Source of the DNA: Heterocephalus glaber
Lineage: Eukaryota > Chordata > Mammalia > Rodentia > Bathyergidae
Reading direction: 5' to 3'
Length of the DNA: 64,000 nucleotides
Assembly (NCBI RefSeq): GCF_000247695.1
Contig: NW_004624732.1
Location: 21,720,017 to 21,784,016, forward strand
Shown here: one piece after another, positions 11,663 through 24,497 of the stretch
Layout of the letters: each line of letters begins with the position of its first letter
How positions within the stretch are numbered: the first letter of the stretch is position 1
Program-made: the position numbers and the translations under genes
The notes under the pieces: generated by a model
Told to the model about the DNA's origin: nothing
Database searches by the model: none
The model's input: the letters and a program-made list of their open reading frames with translations, nothing else

Positions 11663-12125
11663 GTTATGGACTGAATAGATGTATCCTCCAGCAATATGCT
11701 AAAACCCGATTTTCTAGTACAGAGATATCAGGAGGTGACACTCTGGGAAAGTGAGTAGTTCTCAAGGGAGCAGCCCTCATTATGGGCCTTTGATTGAGAC
11801 CCCAGAGAGCTCCCTTCCCCTTTCCACCAAGTGAGAACACAACGAGAAGACTATTTTGTATTAATCAAGAAATGAACACTTGCAGATGGGGATGTAGCTC
11901 AGTGGTTCTGCCGCCTGCCTCGCTAGCGCAAGGACTCGAGTTCCATCCCTGGTACCAAAAACAAAAACAAAAACAAAAAAAAACAAGAAAGAAAAAAGAA
12001 CACTCATCAGACTCTAAATCTTGGACTCCCCATAATTCAGAATCACACACAAAAAATATGTATTTCATAAATTACCCGGTCTATGCAATATATTGTTCTA
12101 TTAGGGCTCCCTGAATGGTCTGAGA
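11663..12125 (+). mobile_element. MLT1/MaLR-like LTR, sense, split by a SINE
   Basis: It starts TGTTATGGACTGAAT and contains the diagnostic run CCCAGAGAGCTCCCTT, then GTGAGAACACAACGAGAAGA. After the SINE at 11885-11997 it resumes with CACTCATCAGACTC and a TTGGACTCCC segment, and ends near GCTCCCTGAATGG. The order matches mammalian-wide MaLR LTRs as I recall them. The exact subfamily is not determined. Confidence 0.7.
11885..11997 (+). mobile_element. ID-like SINE inserted in the LTR
   Basis: GATGGGGATGTAGCTCAGTG A-box region, a GAGTTCCATCCC B-box region, and an (AAAAAC)n tail. A short duplication, GAACACT, lies at 11874-11880 and 11998-12004. It splits the surrounding LTR and so post-dates it. 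Confidence 0.9.
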
Positions 12126-12374
12126 AAAGCCTCTTCCCATAAAGGAGCTGAGACGCATGCTGTCTGGCTGCTATGTTTTCTCCCAAGATTCTGAGCAGTC
12201 AGACATTAGCTGAAAGGACCCAGGGAGTACCCCGGGGGCGGACGGGGCGGGGGGAATTGGGGGGACACAGACTGTTTCTTCCAGCTCTCAGAGCACACTG
12301 CCAAGCATGTCTCTGGAGCCTGAAGCCATCTTCCAGAGAAAAGTTGCAACTGTGGGCTCATTGGTTTTCCCCAA
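12126..12374. other. GC-rich island between two LTRs with a G4 motif
   Basis: Short GC-rich stretch with several CpGs, unusual for this window. It contains four long G runs at 12234-12264. An open frame on the plus strand (12173-12391) has no recognisable domain. Confidence 0.5.
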
Positions 12375-12830
12375 AGGAACAGTATCTATAAGAAACAGAT
12401 ATTCAGGTACGGGATGAAGTTTATTATAAGGAATTGATTTGCATAATCATGGAGGCTGAGAAATCCCCTATCTGCTTTCTACAATCTGAAGATCCAGAGA
12501 GCAAATGGTATAATTTCAAGACTGAATCAGAAAGCCTGAAAATGAGAAGTGTGAATGGTGTAAGTCCCAATGCAGGGGTTTTTACAGTCAACTTTTTACA
12601 TCCAGCTCAAAGAGTGAAGCAGGAAGAGAATTGAACCACGCTTTGCATTTGGTTTTATTTGGTGCTTAAGTAGATTGGATGAGACCCACGCATGTTTGAG
12701 GATGGCAATCTGTTTGCACAGTCCACCAGTTCAAATACTAATGTACTCTACCAATACTCTCACTAACACATTCCGAACTAATGATTAATTAGAAATCTGG
12801 GCATTCCAGGGTCTGTTCAATTTGATGAAT
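12375..12830 (-). mobile_element. MLT2-like (ERVL) LTR, antisense
   Basis: The plus strand reads TTTATTATAAGGAATTGATT, then CATGGAGGCTGAGAAATCC, later GATTGGATGAGACCCAC and GGCAATCTG. This is the complement order of an ERVL MLT2-type LTR. It is the reverse of the copy at 39722-40085. Diverged; ends approximate. Confidence 0.65.
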
Positions 12831-14599
12831 AAAGCAACAACGCAAGATGTGAGTCTTTGTCTGTGTCTATTTGTCTTCTGTCTTTCTGTATGTGTACCTT
12901 TGTACAAAAGATCAGGAGCCATTAAGAAAATCATGTAATGAAAAAATGGTTGCCGGTGTTATTAAATAGTTGTGAACTTGCACATGTCCAAGGTACATTA
13001 ATTGCCAAAATAATTATAGTGAAGGTGACAGTCATATAACAATTTATATGTTTATCTTGTTGTTATTGTTACTAATTGATCTCTCAACTTAAAGCTATGA
13101 AATGACTAAAGAAGTTATTACCACATAAAAAAATTGAGTACAAAGATATTTAAAAACTTGCATGAGAACACTTACACAATTAACAGTAGTGCCAGGCTAA
13201 TCGTTTTCCAACAAGACACTTTCTGTAACACCTCTGGTACTTTTCCTTTTCTTCCCTTTGACCCCTGTTTTTGTTGCTGGTTTTCTTTTATTTTCCTGTC
13301 CTTTAAAAGATGACCTGTGGATCGTCATTCAGAGTTTGGAAATAAATCTTGGCCAAATTGGCTGAATATAATTTAGATGAAAAACTAATTGTTTCCCCAT
13401 GAGCATATAACAATATTCAGTCCAGGAATGGCTTGGAAGTGACCCTTGAAGTGCAGATTTACCAGCATAGCAGTGGCAGCACCATCCTCAACGAAGTGCT
13501 GTCGGGGACTGCAGAACTATATTACAACCCACCATGCAAGTTCTGCCCCCAAGATGTCCTGAAGGCTTCAGAGCAATTAGTTTGCTGTTCTACATAACAA
13601 TTAAACTATTTTTAATGGGTGCCATTTGACCAAATGGAAGCACATCTGTGAAGGAGCCTCACTATGTCTGCCTTCTGTTTATTCTTCACAAGTCTTCTGT
13701 TGTGTCAAAGAAAATAAGTCAACAGCCTTCCCATTTGACCTGTGCTGAATGGTTTGTCCTTTGTAATTAGCATAGCCAGACAATTAAGGACCAGTATTAA
13801 TTTACCACATTTATTCAGCAAGCTTGAAAGTTCAGGTGAGATATAATATTAACTATTGAAGAGTGCAAAAATCAAAGTTCCATTTTACCCTGTAGAGTAT
13901 CTTCTTAGATTCTGGATTAAATCAAATGCAACTGGGATCAATCCCAACATGAGGCTCCAGTGCTGATGTTTATAAAATTAGCAAGTAAAACTCCCATGGA
14001 GAGTTTCTAGTAGTACAGAAGTTTCATATGAATTCGATAGTGCCTAATGATAAGAGAAACTAACTACTTGTTTACCAGGATTTTATCACCACAGAGTCCA
14101 ACATAATTCTAGAAATATGAATTTTGCATTGCTATTTTTTCTTTAATAATGATATACTTTTTGTTATTCTGAAATGACAAAAATAACTCTTGCTGATGTG
14201 TCAAGAAACAAAACTGAAGATATTGAAACTCTTGAGAGAGTTTCTAACACATAGGAACATTACTCCTCGTCATGCATGCCTCCTGTATTGAATTAGCTTC
14301 TAATTAAAATATATTCTTACTAATTCTTTCAGGAATGGCCTGTACATGATAATCTCACAGTCTTTGCTTGTCAGGATGCACATTTATTTGGATGTGCTCC
14401 TTAATTGCAATATGATAAGGTACAGAATTGCAAGTTGAAAGTTTTCCTAAGCATCCAAAGCATCCAAACTTTATTGTGGTTCTTACTGATACTGAAGAAC
14501 AACCTGATGCCTATCACATTTTTTATGTAATTCACATCTCTATGGAAGTTTTATCTTCTTAATTTGTTAGTTAAGATTTTGTTCCCTTAAGGTTAGTTT
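12831..14599. other. unassigned; includes a higher-complexity block
   Basis: No gene is recognised. The block 13380-13800 has balanced composition, no simple repeats and no recognisable transposon signature, unlike most of the window. It could be ancient unique DNA or a conserved noncoding element, but I cannot test conservation. Confidence 0.35.
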
Positions 14600-15190
14600 T
14601 AGTTTATAGGAAAACGGAATGGAAAGAACAGAGAGAAATCATATGACTCTCTGCTCCCAGAGTTTCTGCTATTATTAACATCTTGCCTTACTATGGTACA
14701 TTTCTTGCAGTGAATGAACCAATTATGGATACATCATTATTAACTAATGTCCAAAGTGCACATTAGAATTTTCTTTGTGTAGTACTCCTCAATTCTTCTT
14801 AGAAATTCATAATGACATGTATGCAACAATATATTGCCATACGAAATGGTAACCGTACCCAAAAAGTGTCATGTTCTCCACTTATTCAGCCCTATCTCTT
14901 TGTTACCTCAACTCTGGAAACTACTGATGTTTTCTGTTTCTACACTTTTTCTTTTTCCATAATCCCAAATACCTACAATCATACAGTATTTAGGATTTTA
15001 GACTTTTCACATAGTGATATACATGTAAGATTTCTCCATATTTTTAAGGGCTTAACAGATCATTTTTAATCACTTAATAATAATATTTCATTTTGTATAG
15101 ATATACCAGTTTACTTATCCAGTCACCTATTAAAAAACATCTTGGGTATTTACAATATTTAAAAAACATTGAAAAGAATTTTATTTCAGC
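14600..15190 (-). mobile_element. ancient L1 (L1M-type) 3' end, antisense
   Basis: The plus strand carries the complement of an old L1 3' end in order: TATTAACATCTTGCCTTA, GAACCAATTATGGATACATC, TCATAATGACATGTATGCAA, ATCATACAGTATTTAGG, and a CAGTCACCTATT segment. It is diverged with no open frame. A related piece lies at 42090-42960. Confidence 0.7.
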
Positions 15191-16118
15191 ATGAAAGATA
15201 TGGAGAAATTTAGTTTGATACACAGACTATTTTCCCCTGCTCTACAGTCTGTAAAATGGAGTGTCCACTTAAACTGAAGGCTTTATGATGTTATCTATGG
15301 TAGAATCCCAAAGAGGTGTTTTACTTGATTCCCATTTGGGCTGACAGGACAATTTAAAACATCACTGAATCTTAATTTTCTTATTATAAAAGAAAGGAAT
15401 TAGATCTGGACTAGACAACATGGAAGTCTCTTCTTGCCTGAGGAAGCAGTTGTTTTCTGTCTTTCAGAGATGATGTGAACTAAGGCACGTGAAGATGTCT
15501 TGAGTCAGGGCAAACAGTCCCACTAAGGCTTTGGTGGCATCTGTGAAGGCTCACAGCACCTCACTTCCAAGCTCTTTGAATCTCCTCCAGGTCAAGGGGA
15601 GCCCATTGTTGCTGCCCAAATCCTTCCTACTCACCCAGATGCTCAAGGCTGTGTCCACGGAGGGCTCATCTCAGCAGCGAGAACACACAGGTGACCTGCA
15701 ACTGTCACCCTGGAACACACTGGGATGACGGTGTGCCTCACTGTTCTGAACAAGTTTTTCCCAAGTAATTTATAAGTCATCAAATGCTTAAAAACCACAC
15801 TAGGTAAAAGTGAAGAAAAATGAAAATGTGAGTTTAATAATAGGGTATTATGAGCTATGAAAAAAGTCTACATATATATCACTTTAGATTAACTTTAGAT
15901 TGACAAGATTTTGTATTTTAAATATGCACATTAACAATGCAATGTAAAGTACAGTTTCTTATAGATTTTAATATATATTCAGAGAATTAAAACATAAATA
16001 GTACATTTAAAATATAAAAATATTTTAATTCTTTTTATGAGTTTTTTTGGAGTTTATGTTCAAGAAAATAGTTAAAACCTTCAAAGAGAAAAGATAAAGA
16101 ATCAACTTGGTCCTGTTC

Positions 16119-16120
<2 letters not shown>
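15191..16120. other. unassigned; contains a 65-codon open frame
   Basis: The block at 15420-15740 is less AT-rich and holds an open frame at 15531-15728 on the plus strand. I find no domain, no homologue that I recognise and no convincing splice context, so it is not called as an exon. The rest is AT-rich and featureless. Confidence 0.35.
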
Positions 16121-16159
<39 letters not shown>

Positions 16160-16176
16160 TGCATGTGTGTGTGTGT
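16121..16176. repeat. (GT)n microsatellite
   Basis: Long GT dinucleotide run with TTTGTGCAT interruptions towards the 3' side. Confidence 0.95.
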
Positions 16177-16375
16177 TGCTAGAGATTGAACCCAGGGCCT
16201 TCACATTGTCAACCTTTACTTTGTTGTTTGTTTTTTAAGTTTTGAGCCAGTGGGTCACTAAGCTGCTAAATCTAAATTACCCAGGCTGGTCTTGGATTTG
16301 TCATCTTTCTGACTCAGCTTCCCAGAGTGTTGGATTGCAGACCTGTACTATCTTGCCACACTTTCATTCAAATTT
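16177..16375 (-). mobile_element. composite tRNA/7SL SINE, antisense
   Basis: The plus strand reads GCTAGAGATTGAACCCAGGG (complement of a tRNA-derived B-box region). This is followed by a 7SL-derived module with TTTTGAGCCAGTGGGTCAC, CCCAGGCTGGTCTTGGAT and GGATTGCAGACCTG. This arrangement is that of rodent ID/B1 composite SINEs such as B4 or MEN. Old copy. The GT run is next to it. Confidence 0.7.
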
Positions 16376-17154
16376 CAACCACATCCTTAGGTAAGATGCC
16401 TAAAGCTCACGTTTCTTTAACTTTAATTGCTGGAACCTACGCTTTTAATTTTTTTTTAACTGTTCTTTCCTTTGTGGTGATCACTATAATTATATGGTTC
16501 ATCATTATGTTGTTCAGTAAGTAAAGCATAACAATGCTTACAGTCAAATTACAGACAGGAATAAACCCAATTCACTGATATGCATAAAGCAAAACAGTAG
16601 AAGTCAAACAAGTCCTGTCACAAACTTCTTACTGGAGGAAAAATATTACTTTATATTTAATATTACCCAAGGTTTCTTCAAAAGTAAATATTGACAATAA
16701 AATATTTCAAAATTTATTTTCATACCTTCTCTTCTGTGAAAGACTCAATGGCTTATGTTATCTTAATTTCTTTGTAAAACAAAGGGTATCACTAGCATAG
16801 ATCTAGGTCTGAATGTTGACTCCTTCCACAAAGCCGCGTCATACAGAAAAAGCAATGGAAGAGGAAGGGCACTCACTCCAGCCAGTTATTCAAAGAGGGC
16901 ATCACTTCTTCTTTTGACTTACAACAAACAAAAAGCTTGGGAGAAATATTGTCATAACAACTGATTTGACCAGTGAGCCTAAAACTTCTACAGGGTGGCA
17001 AGTCTTCTACTCCTTCAGAATGTCAAACACAATAAAATGGCAAACGTCAAACACAATGAAAAAATAAGGATGTGTGGAAGGAGAGAAGAAAAATAATTTT
17101 AAATTATGAACAAATTATGATAAATTTAATATATTGGTGCATTATACGTGGACC

Positions 17155-19340
17155 TTAACTTAAACTCAATTTGTTTGAAAGGGCTGGTTGTGACTCCAGT
17201 TGTTCAATTGAAGGCTCGGGCTCCTCTACACAGCCTTCAAAGTCTCTCTCCTGTATACAGGAAGATCTCAGTGTCCTGAGAGAGACATTGTCCCCTGATT
17301 TCTCAATTAATCCTACACAGGAAAAGGTATTGTAATGTTCCATCCAGAACTCTTTAAGGGTTAAATCTGTATCTGAGACCATCTGGAAGAACAAGCTGCC
17401 AACATTCAAGTCATAACTCAAGACCTTGTTCCTAAGTTAAAAACTAAAATTCCAGTCATAAACCAAGTTCCTATATGAGGCTGGTTGTAACTCAAAGGTC
17501 CACTGTAACTTCTAACACAAAAATACTTAGAAAAGGAGATTTACGTACTTACATTGTATCCTGTGTATAAGTTTTCCTTTTCTTCTTCATAGATTTCTCT
17601 ACACTACATCATCTCCAAAATGTAATTCACATGCATTCCAGGCTTCACCTTGAGAAGAGTTCAGCACTATGGAAATGTGATCCTCTATCGTTGTTCACAC
17701 GAACTCATTCTCTCTCTGTTTTAGGACAACCCTTCAGAGGCAAGAGTCTGTCATCAGGCCCTGGACGATGGGTGGGGTCCTCTATGCTTTTGAGATCAGG
17801 ACTTCCTTCCAGATCTGTGTATCCGCTCTGCTGAGGGTCACCTTGAGCCTGATCACAGTGTTCTGGGGCTCCCTCAGTGGGTGCTCCAAAGCCAAGCAAC
17901 TGAACACTGTTTCCCCTTCCTCACATGCAGGTTGTTGAAGAATGGAGCTAGTTTTGCTTTTAAGTTGTTAATGTTGACAGATTCAGGTTTTTCACTGATG
18001 CCAGAAAAGGCAGAGGCTTCCACTATGCTTGTTCTCTTCCTCTTAGAAAGACTTATGCAGCTGAAATGGGCAAGGCTTGAGAATGATAGAAAAGTTAGAA
18101 CAAAATTCCATGAGGTCCTTTTCTTGAGATTACTACGTGAGAAATAGTCCTCATAAGAGGGCTCTCAGGAGTCACCAGTCTCTGTGATGGGTTTGGGTAT
18201 GAACTGTAGGCTGTTTTCTGCTTAAAGAACTGCAACCAGATGGGCCTCTTGCTGAACCTCTTTTTCTTCAATGTTTCTTTTGGAGTCGAAGGTAAACCTG
18301 TAGATGTTGTTTTTCCCCTTGCCGAGGAACTCTTGGGCATGGGATATAGCTAAAACCCATCTTTTGCTGTAGACATTGCAAGAGATAAAATGTTTTCTTC
18401 ATCAGACATCTGCTCAGCTACACCTTCAGCTTGCTTTTTTTCTGGGATGGCTACTTCTCTTACCCCATCTACCAGTTTTTTTCTTCCTTTGGAAGACAAC
18501 TCATATCTTTCTGAGAACTAAATTAATTGAAGTAACTGGACTATATTGGTGAATTTCTTTTTAATACAAATGAGAAATTGTACATCTCATTTTTAATTTC
18601 ATTAAAGTTTCAGTCCTACTTCCCATGTTCTATATTTCCAGAGAGATCATCCAAAGATGAATGTAAACAACCAGCAAATGACTGATCTGACCTAAAATGC
18701 TTAAAAATGCTTCACAGATATTTGCTTGGATTCTCAGGAGACTGTTCAATCATCTGTGGAGAGGTAGAGGAAATATTTTTCTTTAACTTCTTCATCTCCT
18801 GGAACCTTTTTGCCACTGTGTGGTAGTGACTACAATTTCAACGGAGAAGCTTTTTATCAATGAACCATGAGATATCATTAGAGAACAGACATACTGTGAC
18901 CTACAGTTGTCTTTTCTCTTCATAATTGTTGTCATTTTCTCAAATTTCTTCTGAACTCAGCATTTTCTGGTGTTTTATGAATAAAACTTGGGCTGCATAT
19001 GCTTACCTGCCTCCTTTTATTTTTCATTAGGCTTGGTAGGAGCTCATTAGTACTAGCTGCCAGCAATGAAGACTCATTAATGTGAACACTAGTTGTCCTA
19101 CACTTTTCAACTCAAACCACTAACACCTGTTTTACTTCTTTCTTCCAGCCTTTGTCTTCTGTGCTTTCATATCTAACTTTGAAAATAACCTGAGTTACTT
19201 TTAGTTAAAAAGTTCTTGAAGCTTTTGCCTCCAAATCCACAAGTTGGTTTGTAAGTGTCTTAGAATAATTTACTATCTCATTTGAGGACCATACTTCAAC
19301 ACAGTCCACTACGTCTTTCAGGACAGCATGCCCCCAACCC
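17155..19340 (-). pseudogene. possible decayed gene remnant, unidentified
   Basis: Several minus-strand segments have protein-like composition rather than repeat-like: 19205-19370 (ending [18 protein letters not shown]), about 18360-18530 (KKQAEGVAEQMSDEENILSL), 18095-18340 (a basic Ser/Thr/Pro-rich stretch, GLPSTPKETLKKKRFSKRP) and 17155-17421 (LKEFWMEHYNTFSCVGLIEK). They are collinear but in different frames and separated by stops, as in a degraded processed pseudogene or an exon-bearing relic. I could not name the parent. The basic, low-complexity Ser/Pro composition resembles large nuclear or cell-division proteins, but that is only an impression. Chance open frames cannot be excluded. 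The upstream part runs into an LTR at about 19330. Confidence 0.25.
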
Positions 19341-19830
19341 CACGGCTCTTGTTTCCAGGTCTTGGTATCTGCAAGAAAGAGTTGAGCAGGCCACACAGTA
19401 GGAGTAACAAGAAAAAGATTTATTGAAAGCAAGAGAAGTGACAGGAAAATGCACTCCATAGGGTGAGAGTGGTGGGTGAGAAGAGTTCATGTCCCTGAAA
19501 GGGGAAGTCCTGGGTCTTTAGTTCCTGTGATTATGGAAGGACACATAGCTTGGAACTGACAGGAGGCATGGCCCAACAGGGAACCTGACTTGGCCACAGG
19601 TAGAGTCTTTGATCATTCGCTGATTTTGGAGAAAATGTCATGTTTTCCAAATCCATTGGAGGTTAAACATTGGTCAGGGTCATGTACATTTGATTTGTCA
19701 TGCCTGGGGGGGTTTTGTGCATGGGGGGGCAGGAGGACTTTTATCTGTTAGCTTTCTTATGTTTTGGCATAGTCATCTTTCCTTTGGTTTTTCAAATTTT
19801 GACCCACAGCTTCCCAACTTGTTTATTTAT
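19330..19830 (-). mobile_element. LTR-like element, antisense
   Basis: On the minus strand there is an AATAAA signal (19419-19424) in a moderately GC sequence with no coding frame, next to G-rich runs at 19705-19730. The layout is like an ERV LTR, but the termini and family are not resolved. It may account for the first part of the open frame at 19205-19459. Confidence 0.35.
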
Positions 19831-21364
19831 CATTGCTCTTCCTTCTAACCCACGATTGCTGCTATAATTTACAGTTAACTGGCCTATGAACCTGAGCCTC
19901 TTTCAATATGCTCATTTAATATCTAATTTTGATGTCTGTTGAGACATTCTGTCCATTGTAATCACCATTTTTGTTTTCTTATAGTTTGAAGCTGAGTTCT
20001 TTGCTATTTTGGATAAGTCCATTATCAGATACCTATTCTATTTTTTCTTTTTGAAGATTTTCTTGTCATTCTTTTAGCAATGATCTTTGAAGAACACAAT
20101 ATTCTAACATCAATGAAAATGAATATATTAATTTTGTTTCATACAAAATGTTTTTGCTGTTTTATCTAAAATTCATTGTCAAGTCAAATGTCACCCAATT
20201 TTTCTGAGAATCTTTATACTTTCATATTTTATAGAGAGTTAAGAAAGTTAATTTTGAATTAACTTTTTTGCAGATTGTAACATTAGGGGTTATCTTTTTA
20301 AAGTATGATTGTTCAGTTATTCTAGCACTGTATATGGAAAAGACTTTCATGTTTTCATTTCTCTATCAAAGTGTCCCCCCTTGTTAGTGATCTGTTGATA
20401 ATCTTTTGCAGGACTGTTTTTGAGCTCTTCAATCTGTTCTATCTGTTTATTCTTACACCAACATTACATTATTTTAGCTAGTATAGATTAGGTCTGCAGA
20501 GGAAATCCTCCAGTTTCATTCCTCTTCAATATTGTTTTGGTTACTCAGAGATTTTCGTTTTCTTTCTTTGTATAGTTTAGGATTAGATTGTAAATATCTA
20601 CAAAATAACTTACTAGGATTTTTGATTGAATTGTGTTGAATCTATTATTCAATCAGGGAAGAAATGAGATTTTAACAATATTTCTTCATATGTGTGGACA
20701 TAAGACTATCTCTCTAGTTTTTATTTTTATTATTTTAATTCTTGATTTTATTTCATAACAATTTGGTATATTTCTTCATGTAGGTGTGAAATACATTTGA
20801 TTAGATATGTAAAAAACAATGTTTCTTTTTGTTCTGATTTGGTGCTATGAAAATGATAAAGTTTTTTTAATTTTAAATTTTGATTGTTAGCTGGTATTTA
20901 TGAGAGTGATTGGCTTTTATATTAATCTTGCATGCTGCAAACTTACCATGATTGCTTTTTAATTCCAGGGGATTTTTTAGATTTTCTACATAGTTAGTAA
21001 TATCATTCATGAATATAATCCATAGTATGTCTTCTTTTTCAGTCTGTATAAAACATATTCTTTTCCTCTCTTATTCTATTATCTAGAAATTTATTGACTA
21101 AGACCAGTGAAAGAGGATGTCTTTGCCCTGTTCTTTATTTTATGAAGAGTTAACCTTATTTAAAAAAATAAGTATGATGTTACGTATAGTTTTCTTGATG
21201 ATATTCCTTATCAAGTTGTGAAATATTCCTCAAGTGCTCCTAAATCATTTTTATTAAGATTCAGTGTTGAAATTTGTCAAATATATCTTCTGCTTTTATT
21301 AATATAATCCTGTGTATTTTCTTTTTTTAGCTTATTGATGTAATGAATTACATTAACTGTTTTT

Positions 21365-21475
21365 TGTTGTTGTTGTTGTTGTTTGGGCTTTTTTTTTTTT
21401 TTTTTACCGGGGATAGAACTTAGGACCTTGCGCTTGCCAGGCAGGCATGGGGCTACTGAGATACATACCTGGCCC
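21365..21475 (-). mobile_element. ID-like SINE, antisense
   Basis: Long T tract, then the complement of the SINE body (ACCGGGGATAGAACTTAGGA to TACCTGGCC). A long target-site duplication of about 16 bp, TACATTAACTGTTTTT, lies before the element (from 21349) and at 21476-21491. The long perfect duplication suggests a fairly recent insertion, although the body has substitutions. Confidence 0.92.
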
Positions 21476-24407
21476 TACATTAACTGTTTTTAAATATTGA
21501 ATCAGTATTACTTTTTAAATGTCAGTAGGATCAGTATGGACAACCTCTTCGTGAGTTCTGATATTATCGTTTTCTCATTACTCTCCTTTAACTTTAGTTA
21601 ACTTGACAAAAATTTTATCAATTTTATTGAAATTTTTTGGAGAATCAGCTTTTGTTCTTTTGTTTTTCTCTGTTTACTCATTTCCACTTTATTGATATTG
21701 TCTTTGTTTTTTTCTGCTGCTAACTTTAGGTCCAATTTGTTAGTATCTGGGTTTTTAAAAAACTAAACATGTTTCAACTGACACAACATAGATGACTGTA
21801 CTTATGAATGGAGTATCTTTAGTTGTTTTGATAAATGTATACATTGTGTCATATTTAAGGGACTTTAAGCATGCCCTTGTCCTTAGTCACAATTTTTTAT
21901 AATTTAAAAGCATTTCTTGTAGACAGTACACTATTATTATCTACTCTCCTCCAAGGTGTCAGAATAACATATCAGAATTTTTACTCCTGGAACTAACTTA
22001 GAACCCATTGTTGGGCCTCTCCTGATCACTTCCTCCTCTCTACTCACCCTACCCCCTAGGAACTACCATGAGATGTTCTTTCCTTTTTCTTTTTTTGATT
22101 CCATATATTAGTAGCATCATGCAGTATTTGTCTCTCTGTGACTACTTTATTTTATTTAACATAATCATCTTTAGTTCCACCCATATTTTCTCAAATGACA
22201 GAATCTCACTTATTTTTATGGCTGCATAGCAGTCCATTGTTTGCATTTACTCATTTTTTTCTTATTATCTATTTATTAGTTGCTTAGGTTGTTTCCATTT
22301 CTTGACTACTTTGAGAGAGTCAACAAACATGGGAGTGCAGACACTTCTAAAGCATTTCCTTTCTATGTATACTCCAGGTGGGATTCCTAGATCATTTGAT
22401 AATTTTAATTAGTTTAGGGATATCCACACTTTCTATAATGGCTGTACTCATTTACACTCCCACCAACAGTGTGAAAATAATTCCTTTTCTTCACAGCCTT
22501 ACACCACTTGTAGTCTTTAACCTTTTTGATAATAGCTATTCTTCCTGAGGTAATATAATATCTTCTGTTATTTTTAATCTGAATTATCCTGATGATTACT
22601 GAGGTTAACTAATTTTGATGTACTTGATCATTTTTGTACCTTCTTTTAAGAAGTGATTCCTTAGATCTATTGTCCATTTTAATTGAGTTGTTACTATTCA
22701 TGAGCTCTTCTGTTGCTATTTTTGGAGTTATTTGATTATTCTAGATATCATCCATTTGTCAGATGCTTATTTGCAAATATTTCATCCCATACTGTGGGAC
22801 ATTTCTTCACTCTGGTGATTTTCTCCATTGCTGAGCAAAGCTTTTCTGGTTTGGTTTCTTACTATTTACCTATTTTGTTTCTGTTTCCTATGGTTTGGGG
22901 TCTTATCCAAAAATCCTCTCCTATTCCAATATCTCAAACCATTTCCTTATAAATTTTTCTACTAGTTTCATAGTTTCAGGTTTTACATTTAATTATTTAA
23001 TCCAATATGGGTTGATTTTTGTAACTAGTGGGAGATAGGGTCTAGTTTCATTCTTATAGTTTCTTAAGGTAGAAGTTTAGATTATTGATTTTAGATTTTT
23101 CTTTTGTAATGTATAAATCAATAAATTATACTTAAGCACTCAAATTAAATGACATTTTAACATTCTCACATCCTCTCAGAAGATGAGCTATGCAATATTG
23201 GTTAGCAAGAGAAGAATATGTACTCCACTGTTACTGAATGGAGCATTCAGTATTGATGATTCTGGTGTTTCAGGACTCTGTTCAGTCCTCTTTTCTCCCC
23301 ACTTGTTTTCTCACTGCAGCATGTTGTATAGGTCAATCAGTATTAGAAAGGCATTAAAGTCTCCAGCTATATGGTAGATTTGTCTGTCCAACAGAAGTCC
23401 TATTAGTTTTGTTTCACATACTTTGGCACTGTTATTTCACACATGGACCTTAAGGATGCATGTCTTGGAGAATAATCCCTTTATTGTTAAATGATGTCCC
23501 TCTTTGTCCTTTACAATGTCTTTGCTCAGAATTTAGCTTTGTCTAAAATTAGTAAACAAGTACATATTTCTTCTGATTACTGTTAGCATGTCTTTTTCTA
23601 TTCCTTTACTTTTACTTTTCTGAGTCTTACTTTTTAAAGTGTATTTGCTTTACAACACATATGACAAATTCTTGTCTTTGTATTCTTGGAAACTCTCTAC
23701 TATTTATGTACTCTAAACAGTCACATTAATGTAATTCTTAATAAAGATTAATGCTTACCATATTTGTTCTTTTCTTGTTTATTACATTCTTCTGTCCTCT
23801 CTAGCTTTGGATACTTTGTCCAATTTAATTTTTTCTCTTTTCTGAGCATATAAGTTATCTTTGTAAAATATATTTAGTAGCTGGCCTGGATTTTGCAATG
23901 TATAGTTACAACCAATCTAAATACACTTTCAAATAACACTACAGTGCTTCACAGGAATCTCAGATGCCTGATGACAGTATTTTCAATTTCCCTTCCCCGT
24001 CTCTTACGTCCTTAGTGTGAATCACTTTCCTAATCCAGAAGCTACACTCTTTGGATATATTTTTTGTGTTATTATTTAAACAAACTTTAAGCAAATTTAA
24101 TCTTTGATCAATTAAAATAGAAAAATAATTATTTCTTTTGACTTTTACTGATTCTCTTTTTCATTTCATTTTGTGTATTTTTATTTGAACTGTATTAATT
24201 TTATTTTCTGAGAAAAACTTTAACAGTTTTCACAAAATATATCTACTCTTAAGAAAAACAAAACTTTTTAGTTTTTGTTCTGAGCATATTTATATTCCTA
24301 CTTTTCTTTTAAAGGATAATTAGAAGGATATAATATTCTAAATTAGTGAATTTTTTCTTCAGCAAGTTAATTATTTTACTACATTCTATTTTGGATTATA
24401 AAGTTTT

Positions 24408-24497
24408 TTTTGTTTTGTTTTGGTACTGGGGATTGAACTCGGGTTCTTGTGCTTGTGCAGCAGGCAGCAAAACCACTGAGCTAAATCCCCAGCCTGA
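24408..24497 (-). mobile_element. ID-like SINE, antisense
   Basis: GGTACTGGGGATTGAACTCG to GAGCTAAATCCCCAGCC. A 13-bp duplication, ATTATAAAGTTTT, lies at 24395-24407 and 24498-24510. Confidence 0.93.
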
